Source: Manganibacter manganicus (lineage in GTDB: Bacteria; Pseudomonadota; Alphaproteobacteria; Rhizobiales; Rhizobiaceae). From it: a DNA stretch of 64,000 nt. The notes beneath the pieces are model-generated. The model made no database searches. It was not told the origin of the DNA and saw nothing but the letters and a program-made list of their open reading frames with translations. Positions within the stretch are counted from its first letter, which is position 1; each line of letters starts with the position of its first letter. Where the stretch lies: assembly GCF_002075885.1 (NCBI RefSeq), contig NZ_MDET01000007.1, positions 62,216 through 126,215 of the forward strand. Reading direction: 5' to 3'. Positions 36,077 through 44,486 of the stretch are shown piece by piece. Both the position numbers and the translations under genes were made by a program.

Positions 36077-37738
36077 ATGAAAGTAGGACTGTACGACCAA
36101 TTGATGCGTCGCGGCGCAACGCGCCGCGACGTGCTGAAGGGAGCCGCCAGCATGGCGGCGCTATCTGCCGCCTCGGCAGCAGGGCTTGGCGCCCTTGCCG
36201 GACCGGCCATGGCCGACGAGGCGCTGCGCGCCCAGATTCTGCAGATTCCAGGCGTCGGCGCGGGATCGCCGACGGACGCGGACTGGCAAAAGGTCGGTGA
36301 ACTGTGCCTGGGCGCCACCAAGGCCAGCGTCAAGGAAGGCGAATTCGCGGGCATCGAGTTGACGTTCATGGGCCTGAACAACCAGAACCTGCACAACTTC
36401 CTGTTCCGGGGGTTCCTCAAGCCTTGGGAAACCTATACCGGTGCGAAAATCAGCTGGATCGACCTGGCGCAGGCCGACTACAACGCCCGCCTGCAGCAGT
36501 CGATCGCAACCGGGACCGTCGATTTCGACATCCTCGAAATGGGTGCGCCGTTCGAAGGCGATACCGCGAGCAAGGGCCTGCTGGACGAAATGCCGGATTG
36601 GGTCAAGACGCAGGTCGATATGGACGACCTGGTCGAGTACCTCAAGCCGCCGGTCGGCACCTGGGACGGCAAGACCTATCGCGTCACCGTCGATGGCGAT
36701 TGCCACACCCTGTCGTTCCGTAAGGATTACCTGACCGATTCCGCCATCTCCGGCGCCACGGGCATGACCACCATGCCCAAGACCTGGCAGCAGATGGATG
36801 AGTTCTCGAAGAAGATCAAAGGCCAGAAGGACCCGCTCACCGGCTTGCCGGCCTTCGGCTTCCTCGATCCGCTGAAGGGCTGGGGCGGGTTCGGTTTCTA
36901 TTTCCTGGAAGATCGCGCGTCCGCCTATGCCAAACATCCGAGCGACCCGGCCTGGCTGTTCGATCCGGACACGATGAAGCCGCGCGTCAACAATCCGGCC
37001 TGGGTGCAGGCCATCCAGGATGTGATGGACCTCATTGCCGCGGGCGCCTATCCCGCGGACCAGATCAATGCCGACCCCGGCACCACCGCCTTCCAGCAAT
37101 TCCTGGCAGGCACCGGCGCCGGCTTGTGCTGGTGGGGCGATGTGGGCTCGATGGCGCGCACCTCCAACACGTCCGTCGTCGGCGACGTCGTTGAGTTCTC
37201 CATCAATCCCGGCTCGGATCGCGTCTATAATTCGAAGACAGGCGAGTGGGAAACGCCGGAAGGGGGCAATTTCGCACCCAATATGGCCTTTCTCGGTTGG
37301 GGCGTTTACGTCACCAAGCGCGCCGCGGGAGATGAAAACAAACGCAAGGCTGCATGGTCGGCTGCCGCGCATCTCGGCGGCAAGGACCTGAGCCTGTGGA
37401 CTTCGGCCTATCCCTCGGGCTTCCAGCCTTATCGCAAGTCTCACTTCAATTTCGATGAGTGGGAAAAGGCGGGTTACGACCGTGCCTATATCGAGGATTA
37501 CCTCGGCAGCAACGCGGACAGCTACAATCACCCCAACGCGGCCATCGAGCCACGCATTCCGGGCATCTTCCAGTATTATTCCGTGGCTGAAGACGAACTG
37601 GCCAAGGGCTATGCAGGCCAGTACAAATCGGCACAGGAAACGGCCGACGCCATTGCCGCCGCCTGGGAGAAGATCACCGACCAGATCGGGCGTGACAGCC
37701 AGATCAAGCTCTACAAGGCATCGCTTGGTATGTCCTGA
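36077..37738 (+). CDS. Tat-exported extracellular solute-binding protein (family 1, carbohydrate type)
   Basis: The 553-residue protein has a twin-arginine signal (LMRRGATRRDVLKGAASMAALSAASAAGLGALAGPAMA). The mature part follows the CUT1 binding-protein pattern: ELTFMGLNNQNLHNFLFRGFLKPWETYTGAKISWIDLAQADYNARLQQSIATG, later hinge segments and aromatic-rich pocket regions (GWGGFGFYFLEDR, GLCWWGDVGSM). It is larger than the usual 420-residue sugar binders. It delivers substrate in the periplasm to the two permeases that follow. A GGAGGAAG ribosome binding site precedes the ATG. A strong hairpin after the stop codon probably sets a higher dose of this protein than of the permeases. Confidence 0.92.
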   Translation: MKVGLYDQLMRRGATRRDVLKGAASMAALSAASAAGLGALAGPAMADEALRAQILQIPGVGAGSPTDADWQKVGELCLGATKASVKEGEFAGIELTFMGLNNQNLHNFLFRGFLKPWETYTGAKISWIDLAQADYNARLQQSIATGTVDFDILEMGAPFEGDTASKGLLDEMPDWVKTQVDMDDLVEYLKPPVGTWDGKTYRVTVDGDCHTLSFRKDYLTDSAISGATGMTTMPKTWQQMDEFSKKIKGQKDPLTGLPAFGFLDPLKGWGGFGFYFLEDRASAYAKHPSDPAWLFDPDTMKPRVNNPAWVQAIQDVMDLIAAGAYPADQINADPGTTAFQQFLAGTGAGLCWWGDVGSMARTSNTSVVGDVVEFSINPGSDRVYNSKTGEWETPEGGNFAPNMAFLGWGVYVTKRAAGDENKRKAAWSAAAHLGGKDLSLWTSAYPSGFQPYRKSHFNFDEWEKAGYDRAYIEDYLGSNADSYNHPNAAIEPRIPGIFQYYSVAEDELAKGYAGQYKSAQETADAIAAAWEKITDQIGRDSQIKLYKASLGMS

Positions 37739-37747
37739 TGCCAACCG

Positions 37748-37778
37748 GGCGCGCATGCACAGGCATGCGCGCCTTTTT
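37748..37778 (+). terminator. Attenuating hairpin between binding-protein and permease genes
   Basis: A perfect 11-bp stem GGCGCGCATGC/GCATGCGCGCC with an ACAG loop is followed by five Ts, 10 bp after the stop codon. Inside an importer operon this usually causes partial termination or protects the upstream mRNA. Confidence 0.75.
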
Positions 37779-37838
37779 CATCTCCCATCAGATGGCCATC
37801 CGTAGCCGCATCATGGAAAACCAGGGGCCACCGAACCG

Positions 37839-38942
37839 ATGAGCCAAGGCGATCTTCTTCATGTCGTCACGGAAGACGACATTTCCGATTCGCGGCGCAT
37901 GTTCGGGCACGGCATCGTCTGGGCGTCCGCCCTGCTGCTGGCCGGCATCGCAATCGCCCAATACGCCCAGGTCAGCGGGTATGCCGATTTTGGCTTCCAG
38001 ACATGGAGGCCGACGCTCTATGCTTACATTTTGTGGTCGGTGTGCCTGTGTTGGAGCAAGGTGCTCATCTATGGCGAGCACGGCAAGCGGGTGCTGTTCG
38101 TGCTTCCTGCAGCACTCTTTGTCGTTTCGCTGACGGTTTTCCCACTGTTGTTCGGGCTCATCATCGCCTTTTCGAACTGGAATCTCGCCTCACCGCTGGG
38201 GCGGCAATTCAATGGCCTGGACAATGTTCGCCAGATGTGGGCCGACCCGTTCTACTGGAACGCCCTGCTCAACATGGTGTGGTACACGCTGGCGATCTTC
38301 GTCGAATATGCCATCGCCTTCGGTCTTGCCCTGCTTTTGAACGCCGACATAAAGGCGCGCAAATTCTTTCGCGTCGCCTTCCTCCTGCCGTTGATGCTGT
38401 CGCCGGTGGCTGTAAGCTGGATGATCGGCAAATCCATGCTGGAAATCCGGTTCGGGCCTATCGCCCGCCTTGCCCGCTGGCTCGGCTGGGAAACGCCATC
38501 CTTCTTCGGCTCGCCTGAAATCGCGCGCCTGATCATCATGATGCTGGATGCCTGGACCTTCATCCCCTTCATGATGATCATGATCCTGGCCGGGCTTCAG
38601 GCCATTCCGAAGGACCTGACGGAAGCCGCACGCGTGGATGGGGCCGGGCCGTGGAAGACGTTCTGGGAGATCGTTTTCCCGCTGATGCTCCCTGTCTCGA
38701 TCACCGCAGTCATGATCCGCATCATCTTCAAGCTGAAACTCGCCGATATCGTCATCAACCTGACGGCCGGCGGACCGGGCGGCGCGACCGACACCGTGAC
38801 CTCGTTCATCTTCCGCGAATATCGCGACCGCTCGAATGTCGGCTACGGCACGATGCTGGCAATGTTCTATCTCGTCCTCATAGTCATTTTCATGACCATT
38901 CTGATGAAGCTGGCGGACCGCTTCTCGAGGCCACGCACATGA
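37839..38942 (+). CDS. Sugar ABC transporter permease (first subunit)
   Basis: The 367-residue inner-membrane protein has about eight predicted helices, two more than standard MalF-core permeases. An N-terminal pair (WASALLLAGIAIAQYAQ, LYAYILWSVCLCWSKVLI) precedes the canonical fold. The EAA coupling loop reads EAARVDGAGPWKTFWEIVFPLMLP, which docks to the ATPase. It follows the binding-protein gene by 100 bp and overlaps the second permease gene by 4 bp (ATGA). Confidence 0.92.
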   Translation: MSQGDLLHVVTEDDISDSRRMFGHGIVWASALLLAGIAIAQYAQVSGYADFGFQTWRPTLYAYILWSVCLCWSKVLIYGEHGKRVLFVLPAALFVVSLTVFPLLFGLIIAFSNWNLASPLGRQFNGLDNVRQMWADPFYWNALLNMVWYTLAIFVEYAIAFGLALLLNADIKARKFFRVAFLLPLMLSPVAVSWMIGKSMLEIRFGPIARLARWLGWETPSFFGSPEIARLIIMMLDAWTFIPFMMIMILAGLQAIPKDLTEAARVDGAGPWKTFWEIVFPLMLPVSITAVMIRIIFKLKLADIVINLTAGGPGGATDTVTSFIFREYRDRSNVGYGTMLAMFYLVLIVIFMTILMKLADRFSRPRT

Positions 38943-39856
38943 CCATCCAGGCAGTTCACGACAATGAGGCGGATAGTGCGGGGCGCGCATGGCGTTTCGG
39001 CACCAAGACGACGATCTATCTCCTGCTCATCCTGTGGGCGATAATCTGCCTGTTTCCGATCTATTGGACAATAACGACCAGCTTCAAGATGGCGCCTGCC
39101 GTCATGAAGGGCGCGCTCATTCCCTGGATAGACTATGACCCCGCCTGGCTTGGCTGGCGATCGCTCGGCCTGTCGCCGGAGACGATCACCGCTTCCAGCA
39201 CCGTACGTGACGAATTCATGAAGCGGTTCATGAATTCCGTGATCGTCTCGGTCGTTTCCTCGGCGCTGGCGGTCATGCTGGGCTCTCTGGCGGCCTACGG
39301 CCTGTCGCGTTTCTCCTACCGCTTCGGCTTCATGAAGAATTCCGACATCCTGTTCTTCTTCCTATCGCAACTGATCCTGCCGCCGGTCGTCCTGGCGCTG
39401 CCCTTCCTGCTTCTCTACCGGGAACTGGCGCTGCTGGACACGCGCATCGGGCTGATCCTGCTCTATACGCTTTCCGTGTTGCCGATCGTGATCTGGATCA
39501 TGCGCGACCAGTTTTCCTCCATTCCCTCCGACCTCGAAGAGGCGGCGCTGATGGACGGACTGTCCATCTGGGGTGCATTCTTCCGCGTCATCCTGCCGAT
39601 TGCCCTACCCGGCATGGTTGCCGCCTTCATCCTGAGCCTCGTGCTGACGTGGAACGAGTATTTCTTTGCATCCCTGCTCACCTCGACCAACGCAAACACG
39701 CTACCGGTCATGGTGGCGTCGCAAACCGGCAGCCAGGGCATCGCCTGGTGGTCGATGGCGGCGCTGTCGCTGGCGGCGATCCTGCCGCTTATCGTGATCG
39801 GGATCGGGCTCGAACGCTATCTCATCAAGGGCATGACGGCCGGCGCGGTGAAGTAA
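38939..39856 (+). CDS. Sugar ABC transporter permease (second subunit)
   Basis: The 305-residue MalG-type permease has six helices and the EAA loop EEAALMDGLSIWGAFFRVILPIALPGM. The ATG at 38939 lies in the ATGA overlap with the first permease. The longer open frame beginning at 38651 runs antiparallel to nothing useful and lies inside the upstream gene, so it is not used. Together with the first permease and two copies of the ATPase it completes a CUT1-type importer. Confidence 0.93.
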   Translation: MTIQAVHDNEADSAGRAWRFGTKTTIYLLLILWAIICLFPIYWTITTSFKMAPAVMKGALIPWIDYDPAWLGWRSLGLSPETITASSTVRDEFMKRFMNSVIVSVVSSALAVMLGSLAAYGLSRFSYRFGFMKNSDILFFFLSQLILPPVVLALPFLLLYRELALLDTRIGLILLYTLSVLPIVIWIMRDQFSSIPSDLEEAALMDGLSIWGAFFRVILPIALPGMVAAFILSLVLTWNEYFFASLLTSTNANTLPVMVASQTGSQGIAWWSMAALSLAAILPLIVIGIGLERYLIKGMTAGAVK

Positions 39857-39898
39857 CCCCGCGCAACCGGCGTGAAGGTGCCGCGGACCATCGCCCCT

Positions 39899-40840
39899 TC
39901 AGAGTTTAGCGACGTCCAGCCCCGCGCCGCAAACAAGCCCGCCGACAACATTGCCCCTGGAAACGGCAATCTTCCCGGATCTCAAGGCAGCAATGGAAGC
40001 AGCGCCGCTGAGGTCGGCCGCTATGCCCAGTTCGAACCACAGCCATTTCGCTGCCGACTCCATGTCTTCGTCGGTGACGAGAACCAGTTCATCCACATGG
40101 TCGCGCACGACGCCGAAAACGCCGGGATCGGTTTCGCCGCAACTCATCGTGGCAACCTTGCTGGTGACGCTTGGCAACCGCACGACATGTCCCGCATCGA
40201 TGCTGGCTTTCAGCGTCGGGGAGCCGACCGGCTCGATGCCGATAATGCGAATCGACGGCTTGAGCGCCTTGAGCGCAACCGCCATGCCCGAGATCAACCC
40301 ACCCCCGCCGATCGCCACCAGCACGGTGTCGAGTTCGGGCGCCACTTCCAACAACGCCAGCCCGATCGTGCCCTGCCCCGCCATCACATACGGATCGGCG
40401 AAAGGATGGAAATAGGCGGCACCGGTTGTCTCGGCCAGGGAAAGCGCTGCAACATTCGCCTCGTTCCAAATCTTGCCGACGACCTCGACGCGGGCGCCGC
40501 GAAGACGCAGTTTCTCGCGCTTTTCCTCGGTGCTGCTTTCCGGCACGAAGACGGTTGCTGCGACACCTGCATGCTGCGCGGCATGTACGACCGCCAGCCC
40601 ATGATTGCCGCCCGATGCGGTAACGATGCCCCTGGCCACCGCGTCGGCGGGCAGGCTGAGCAGTTTGTTCATCGCGCCGCGCGCCTTGAACGAACCGCTG
40701 ACCTGAAGGTTTTCCAGCTTGAGCAGCAGCCGCGCCGGTGTTGCGGGTCCTGAAACGTGTGTCACCTCGACGGTCGGCGTGTCCCTGATATGCAGTGCAA
40801 TGCGCCGCGCCGCCGCGCGGATATCGTCCAGATCAATCAT
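39899..40840 (-). CDS. PLP-dependent threonine dehydratase-like enzyme (EutB-like)
   Basis: The 313-residue fold-type II PLP enzyme has the Schiff-base lysine in GSFKARGAMNKL near residue 52. It also has the substrate loop TASGGNHG and the phosphate-binding GGGGLISG near residue 176. The family includes threonine/serine dehydratases, serine racemase, hydroxyaspartate ammonia-lyase and the hydroxyectoine-pathway protein EutB. No regulatory ACT domain is present, so a catabolic role is likely. The stop overlaps nothing, but its start overlaps the deacylase stop by 4 bp. That pairing recalls eutB and eutE of ectoine and hydroxyectoine degradation, though no other ectoine gene is present. Confidence 0.85.
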   Translation of the reverse strand: MIDLDDIRAAARRIALHIRDTPTVEVTHVSGPATPARLLLKLENLQVSGSFKARGAMNKLLSLPADAVARGIVTASGGNHGLAVVHAAQHAGVAATVFVPESSTEEKREKLRLRGARVEVVGKIWNEANVAALSLAETTGAAYFHPFADPYVMAGQGTIGLALLEVAPELDTVLVAIGGGGLISGMAVALKALKPSIRIIGIEPVGSPTLKASIDAGHVVRLPSVTSKVATMSCGETDPGVFGVVRDHVDELVLVTDEDMESAAKWLWFELGIAADLSGAASIAALRSGKIAVSRGNVVGGLVCGAGLDVAKL

Positions 40841-41856
40841 GCCGGTTCTCCTTCATAGGCCGAGGCTACGACAACGACGCAATTGCCCGGCCGCACCCGT
40901 CCTGGCTGGCGGCGACCATAGACGATGCCGCTTGCCCTGTAATGAAGGTCGACAGGGCGGCGCTGCGGCTGGGTCAGAAAATGGATACGGGCGCAAGCCT
41001 GCCCGGCCTCGACCTCGGTGCCGAGCGGATGCAGCGGTTCGAGGAAACCGTCATCTTCGGCAAGGACATGCGCGAGCGGCGACAACTTGCAAAGCCGGGT
41101 CGGGGTAGCGGAGGCTGCGACCGGCCTCGTGATCGCGCCGACGCTTGCCAGCACATTGCGGATGCCGTGCCGGCACAACGCCAACGCATCGATGGACACG
41201 GTGCCCTTGCCCGCCATCTCCGTGCCGACCGACGTCATGCCATAGCGCGCCGCCGAGGCTGTTGCCGTGCGCGGATCGCCCCGGTTGTCGATCACCACGG
41301 TGACCGGCGCGCCGAATGCCATTGCAGCGCGCATATTGTCCTGATGCTTTTGCGGCGTGTTGCCCGGCTCGATCACCGCGCTGGGCAGGATATCGAGCGA
41401 AGACCCGCCGGAGTGCAGATCAAGAAACACATCGCCCAAGGGAAACAGCACGTCGTGCACGAAAGCGGCAATCTGCTCGGTCGTGGTGCCGAGCGCGTTG
41501 CCGGGAAAAACCCGGTTCAAATTCAGGCCGTCGATGGGCGAATTACGCTGCGCGGCCTGCACGGCCGGCTGGTTGATGGCCGGAATGACGATTAATCGGC
41601 CGCTGACTTGTTCGATGTCGATATCGCGGATCAGTTCGCCCAGCGCGATCGGGCCTTCATATTCATCGCCATGATTGCCGCCCTCAAGGATCACGGTCGG
41701 GCCTTTTCCATTGGCGATGACGGCAATGGGAACCGGGACCACGCCCCAGGCATCGTCATTGCCCGAAAACGGCACATGGAACTGGCCGACCTGCCTGCCC
41801 GGCCGGTCGAAATCCACGGTGCACGAAATCATCTTTTTCGAGAGATTATCCGCCAT
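40837..41856 (-). CDS. Succinylglutamate desuccinylase/aspartoacylase family deacylase (DoeB/EutE-like)
   Basis: The 339-residue zinc hydrolase carries GGNHGDEYEG (His and Glu metal ligands near residue 60) and FLDLHSGG (third ligand His). The NLNRVFPG segment contains the substrate-binding Arg. Its closest recognisable group is DoeB/EutE, which deacetylates N-alpha-acetyl-diaminobutyrate in ectoine breakdown; other members deacylate N-acyl amino acids. The ATG at 41856 (MADNLSKK) is preferred to one 12 codons upstream. It is divergent from iclR, with a strong palindrome in between, and co-transcribed with the EutB-like gene. Confidence 0.87.
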   Translation of the reverse strand: MADNLSKKMISCTVDFDRPGRQVGQFHVPFSGNDDAWGVVPVPIAVIANGKGPTVILEGGNHGDEYEGPIALGELIRDIDIEQVSGRLIVIPAINQPAVQAAQRNSPIDGLNLNRVFPGNALGTTTEQIAAFVHDVLFPLGDVFLDLHSGGSSLDILPSAVIEPGNTPQKHQDNMRAAMAFGAPVTVVIDNRGDPRTATASAARYGMTSVGTEMAGKGTVSIDALALCRHGIRNVLASVGAITRPVAASATPTRLCKLSPLAHVLAEDDGFLEPLHPLGTEVEAGQACARIHFLTQPQRRPVDLHYRASGIVYGRRQPGRVRPGNCVVVVASAYEGEPA

Positions 41857-41943
41857 TTTTGCTTTCTGTCTTTCGATGCCCAAGGAGAACACCTGACCTT
41901 TGGTCGAGTGCCCTTGCGGCCATTGTTTTTCACTAATAAAAGC

Positions 41944-41966
41944 GCGGGATCATGTTCTGATCCCGC
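41944..41966. promoter_or_regulatory. Near-certain operator: 23-bp perfect palindrome upstream of iclR
   Basis: The arms GCGGGATCA and TGATCCCGC, separated by TGTTC, form a perfect 9-bp inverted repeat. It lies 11 bp before the iclR ATG, in the gap to the divergent deacylase gene. Dimeric regulators of the IclR class bind sites of this size. Autorepression and control of the divergent operon are the likely roles. No second copy was seen in the other promoter gaps of the locus. Confidence 0.65.
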
Positions 41967-41977
41967 AGTTGATCTCT

Positions 41978-42865
41978 ATGACCATAACACCGAGACCCCG
42001 CACAGCCGCCCACAGAAAAACGTCCGCCACGGCAAAGGCCGAGGCGGCAGGCAAACAGCGCTATGGCGCGCCGGCGCTGGAAAAAGGGCTCGATGTGCTC
42101 GAACTGCTGGCGGACCTTTCGCAGGGCGTCAGCCAGAGCGAAATCGCCCAACGGCTCGGCCGGTCCCTGCAGGAAGTCTATCGCGTCGTCATGGTGCTGG
42201 AACGGCGCGGGTTCATTCAGCGCCGCCCCGACGAGGACGGTTATTTCCTGTCCAGCCGGATGTACGAACTGGCCAGCCGCTATCCACCCCTGGCGCGTCT
42301 GGTGGACATCGCGGTTCCGCTGATGAACGAGGCGGCCGCCGCGGCCAGCCAAGCGCTGCATATGGCGGTGCTCGACGCGACCAATATCCGCATCATTGCC
42401 CAGGCCGACAGTCCGGCGCCATTCGGCTTTCGCCTGCGGGTCGGCACGAAGAACACGGCGATGGCGACCGCTTCGGGCCGCCTTCTCGTGGCCCTGCAGC
42501 CTCCGGCCATTCGCGACTGGGTGCTGGACGACATGCGGAAGAACCTGTCGCCGGCGGAAGCGAAAGCTCTGATCCAGCGCATCGAGAAAATCCGCATCAA
42601 AGGCTACGAGATGGTGGTCAACGAAAGCCTGCAGGGCATCACCGATGTCAGTTTTCCCCTGCTCGATCACAGCGGCTTTGCGCAAGCCGTGCTGACCATG
42701 CCCTATCTGGCCGCAACGCGTCAGACGATCGGCTTCGATGCCGCCTGTGCGTCGGTCTTTCGCGCCGCCCAGGCGATTACTGAAATGTTGGGAGGGGTTG
42801 CGCCAATCGTCAGCTTTCCGCTGACGCGCAGCATCGTCCGGCGCCCCTCCAATCGGGCTTGCTGA
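41978..42865 (+). CDS. IclR-family transcriptional regulator
   Basis: The 295-residue regulator has an N-terminal winged HTH (ALEKGLDVLELLADLSQGVSQSEIAQRLGRSLQEVYRVVMVLERRGFIQR) and a C-terminal GAF-like ligand domain. The latter ends with the typical SFPLLDHSGFAQAVLTMPYL segment. A basic Ala/Thr-rich tail of about 30 residues precedes the HTH. The ATG at 41978 follows the palindromic operator candidate; the open frame to 41900 would run through that site and is rejected. It probably controls the divergent deacylase/dehydratase pair and perhaps the sugar genes around it. Confidence 0.92.
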   Translation: MTITPRPRTAAHRKTSATAKAEAAGKQRYGAPALEKGLDVLELLADLSQGVSQSEIAQRLGRSLQEVYRVVMVLERRGFIQRRPDEDGYFLSSRMYELASRYPPLARLVDIAVPLMNEAAAAASQALHMAVLDATNIRIIAQADSPAPFGFRLRVGTKNTAMATASGRLLVALQPPAIRDWVLDDMRKNLSPAEAKALIQRIEKIRIKGYEMVVNESLQGITDVSFPLLDHSGFAQAVLTMPYLAATRQTIGFDAACASVFRAAQAITEMLGGVAPIVSFPLTRSIVRRPSNRAC

Positions 42866-42873
42866 ACGGCTTG

Positions 42874-43233
42874 TCATTGCCGCCCACTCGCCGGAATTGG
42901 CCGGTGCTCGAAAATCAGGTCCAGCCAAAGCGGTTCGCCGTTCTGATCGGCGATCTCTTCGAATACATGTGACAGCGACGCCGTCCATTTTGCCTGAATT
43001 TCGCTGGCGGCCGTAATGCGCGCCGCATGGTTATAGCCCCATCGGGTGCGCAGGCTGCTGATAACCAGATCGCCGCGCCGCCAGATGCGATAATCGTAAA
43101 CGCCGGCTTCATCGAGCAGTGTCATGATTTGCGGCCACACCGCCCGGTGCGCCCGGTCATATTCCGGCCCCATGCCGGGCTTGAGCCTGTAGAGAAAGAC
43201 CAGCGGCTCGTGGTCATGCGCGCCAGCGTGCAT
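42874..43233 (-). CDS. L-rhamnose mutarotase family protein
   Basis: The 119-residue ferredoxin-fold protein matches the RhaM family: VFLYRLKPGMGPEYDRAHRAVWPQIMTLLDEAGVYDYRIWRRGDLVISSL, with the conserved Y..RH/AVWP and YRIW elements. RhaM interconverts anomers of L-rhamnose; relatives act on L-fucose or other 6-deoxy sugars. The ATG at 43233 shares one base with the stop of the upstream Gfo/Idh gene (TGATG); a GTG one codon upstream would give a 4-base overlap. It is therefore translationally coupled to that dehydrogenase. It is the second mutarotase type in this locus, next to FucU. Confidence 0.85.
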   Translation of the reverse strand: MHAGAHDHEPLVFLYRLKPGMGPEYDRAHRAVWPQIMTLLDEAGVYDYRIWRRGDLVISSLRTRWGYNHAARITAASEIQAKWTASLSHVFEEIADQNGEPLWLDLIFEHRPIPASGRQ

Positions 43234-44333
43234 CACGGCCTCGTGGCGGCGCCGGCAAGAGGAGGTTCGGGAACCACTCCACCCAGGCGGCTGGACTTGA
43301 GCGCGGCGTCCACCAGCAGCATGGTGTGCAAGGAGTCACCAACATTCGTGACCAGACGCTCGTCCTCGCCCGCTGCAAAGCGTTGAAGATTGGCCATGAC
43401 ATAGGCGAAGGAGTCCGGCACCCTTTCTCCCATCAGCGGAACCTCGGCCCATGCCTGACCCTCATGACAGATTTCCAGCCGTTCCGGCTGCGGGTGCAGG
43501 TAATCGAGCAAATAGCCGACGCTGAGATGCGCAGCACCCTTGATACCCTCGACCCGAATGGTGGCTTCGGTGTGCCGTGGCCCATGGCCGTAGGTGTGGT
43601 TCAGGGACAAGGCGCAGCGGACACGCTCGCCATAATCGAGAATGATGCTGGAGCGTGCATCGGCCTGACCGGCATAGCGCGGATGCTTAACCGACTTGGC
43701 ATAGACACTGTCCGGTTCGCCCAGAAGACCACGAATCCAGTCGAGATAGTGGATCGAATGAAGCGGGATCTCCACGGCCGGCATTTTTGGAATGAACGAC
43801 CACAGTTCCCACGGCATATAGACCGCCAGATGGATTTCGACATCGACGATTTCACCGAACAAGCCACGGCGCACCGCATCCTCGATGGCGAGCATGGACG
43901 GCGTGAAGCGCAATTGAAAATTGGTCGCCGCAACGATTTCTCGCTCATCGAGTGCGGCAACGATCTCGCGGGCTGAAGCGCCGTCCGGCCCCAGCGGCTT
44001 CTGGATCAGCACAGTTGCCCCTTTTGGCAGGCGTTTGGCGGTTTCGAGCACGGCAGTTGGCGGCAAAGCCAGATCAAAAACGCCCTCCGTCGAACAGGCG
44101 GCAATGGCTTCATCCAGTGAAGCATGAACGACCGGAATGTCAAAATCGCGTGCGAGTTGACGGGCCGCCGCGGCTTCGACGTCAAAGACCCCGACAACCG
44201 GCAGCCCCATCTTCCTGTAGGCTGGCAAATGCGCGTCACGCACTATGCCGCCGCAGCCGATGATGGTGATCGAGCGCCGCTGCGAGGGCATCGGCCAGGA
44301 TTGCCGCAAATCGGCAAAGGACGTGTCAGGCAT
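43233..44333 (-). CDS. Gfo/Idh/MocA family NAD(P)-dependent sugar oxidoreductase
   Basis: The 366-residue protein has an N-terminal Rossmann fold (SITIIGCGGIVRDAHLPAYRKMG) and the family-specific IQKPLGPD segment holding the catalytic Lys. A C-terminal alpha/beta domain has HSIHYLDWIRGLLGEPDSVYAKSVKHPRY. These enzymes oxidise or reduce hydroxyls on sugars, inositols and sugar acids. The ATG at 44333 gives the standard fold start; the frame stays open to 44870 across the opposite-strand amidohydrolase gene, which is not used. It is divergent from the amidohydrolase/AKR operon. Confidence 0.9.
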   Translation of the reverse strand: MPDTSFADLRQSWPMPSQRRSITIIGCGGIVRDAHLPAYRKMGLPVVGVFDVEAAAARQLARDFDIPVVHASLDEAIAACSTEGVFDLALPPTAVLETAKRLPKGATVLIQKPLGPDGASAREIVAALDEREIVAATNFQLRFTPSMLAIEDAVRRGLFGEIVDVEIHLAVYMPWELWSFIPKMPAVEIPLHSIHYLDWIRGLLGEPDSVYAKSVKHPRYAGQADARSSIILDYGERVRCALSLNHTYGHGPRHTEATIRVEGIKGAAHLSVGYLLDYLHPQPERLEICHEGQAWAEVPLMGERVPDSFAYVMANLQRFAAGEDERLVTNVGDSLHTMLLVDAALKSSRLGGVVPEPPLAGAATRP

Positions 44334-44486
44334 CTTGCTCACGGCTATATCATTAGCGAAAGGCTGAATTGATATTTGATAGGTACTCTGCTGTAGTGAG
44401 TCAATTGAAGGAGGAGGCTCGGCCATGCCGATCGGAGGAGAAAAACGCCATCCTGACACAGCGGCGCAATTGCATCTGGCCCGCTG

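Noticed and set aside
36161..37756. 531-codon minus-strand frame opposite the solute-binding protein gene
   Set aside because: Antisense shadow; the plus strand has a Tat signal, a ribosome binding site and operon context.
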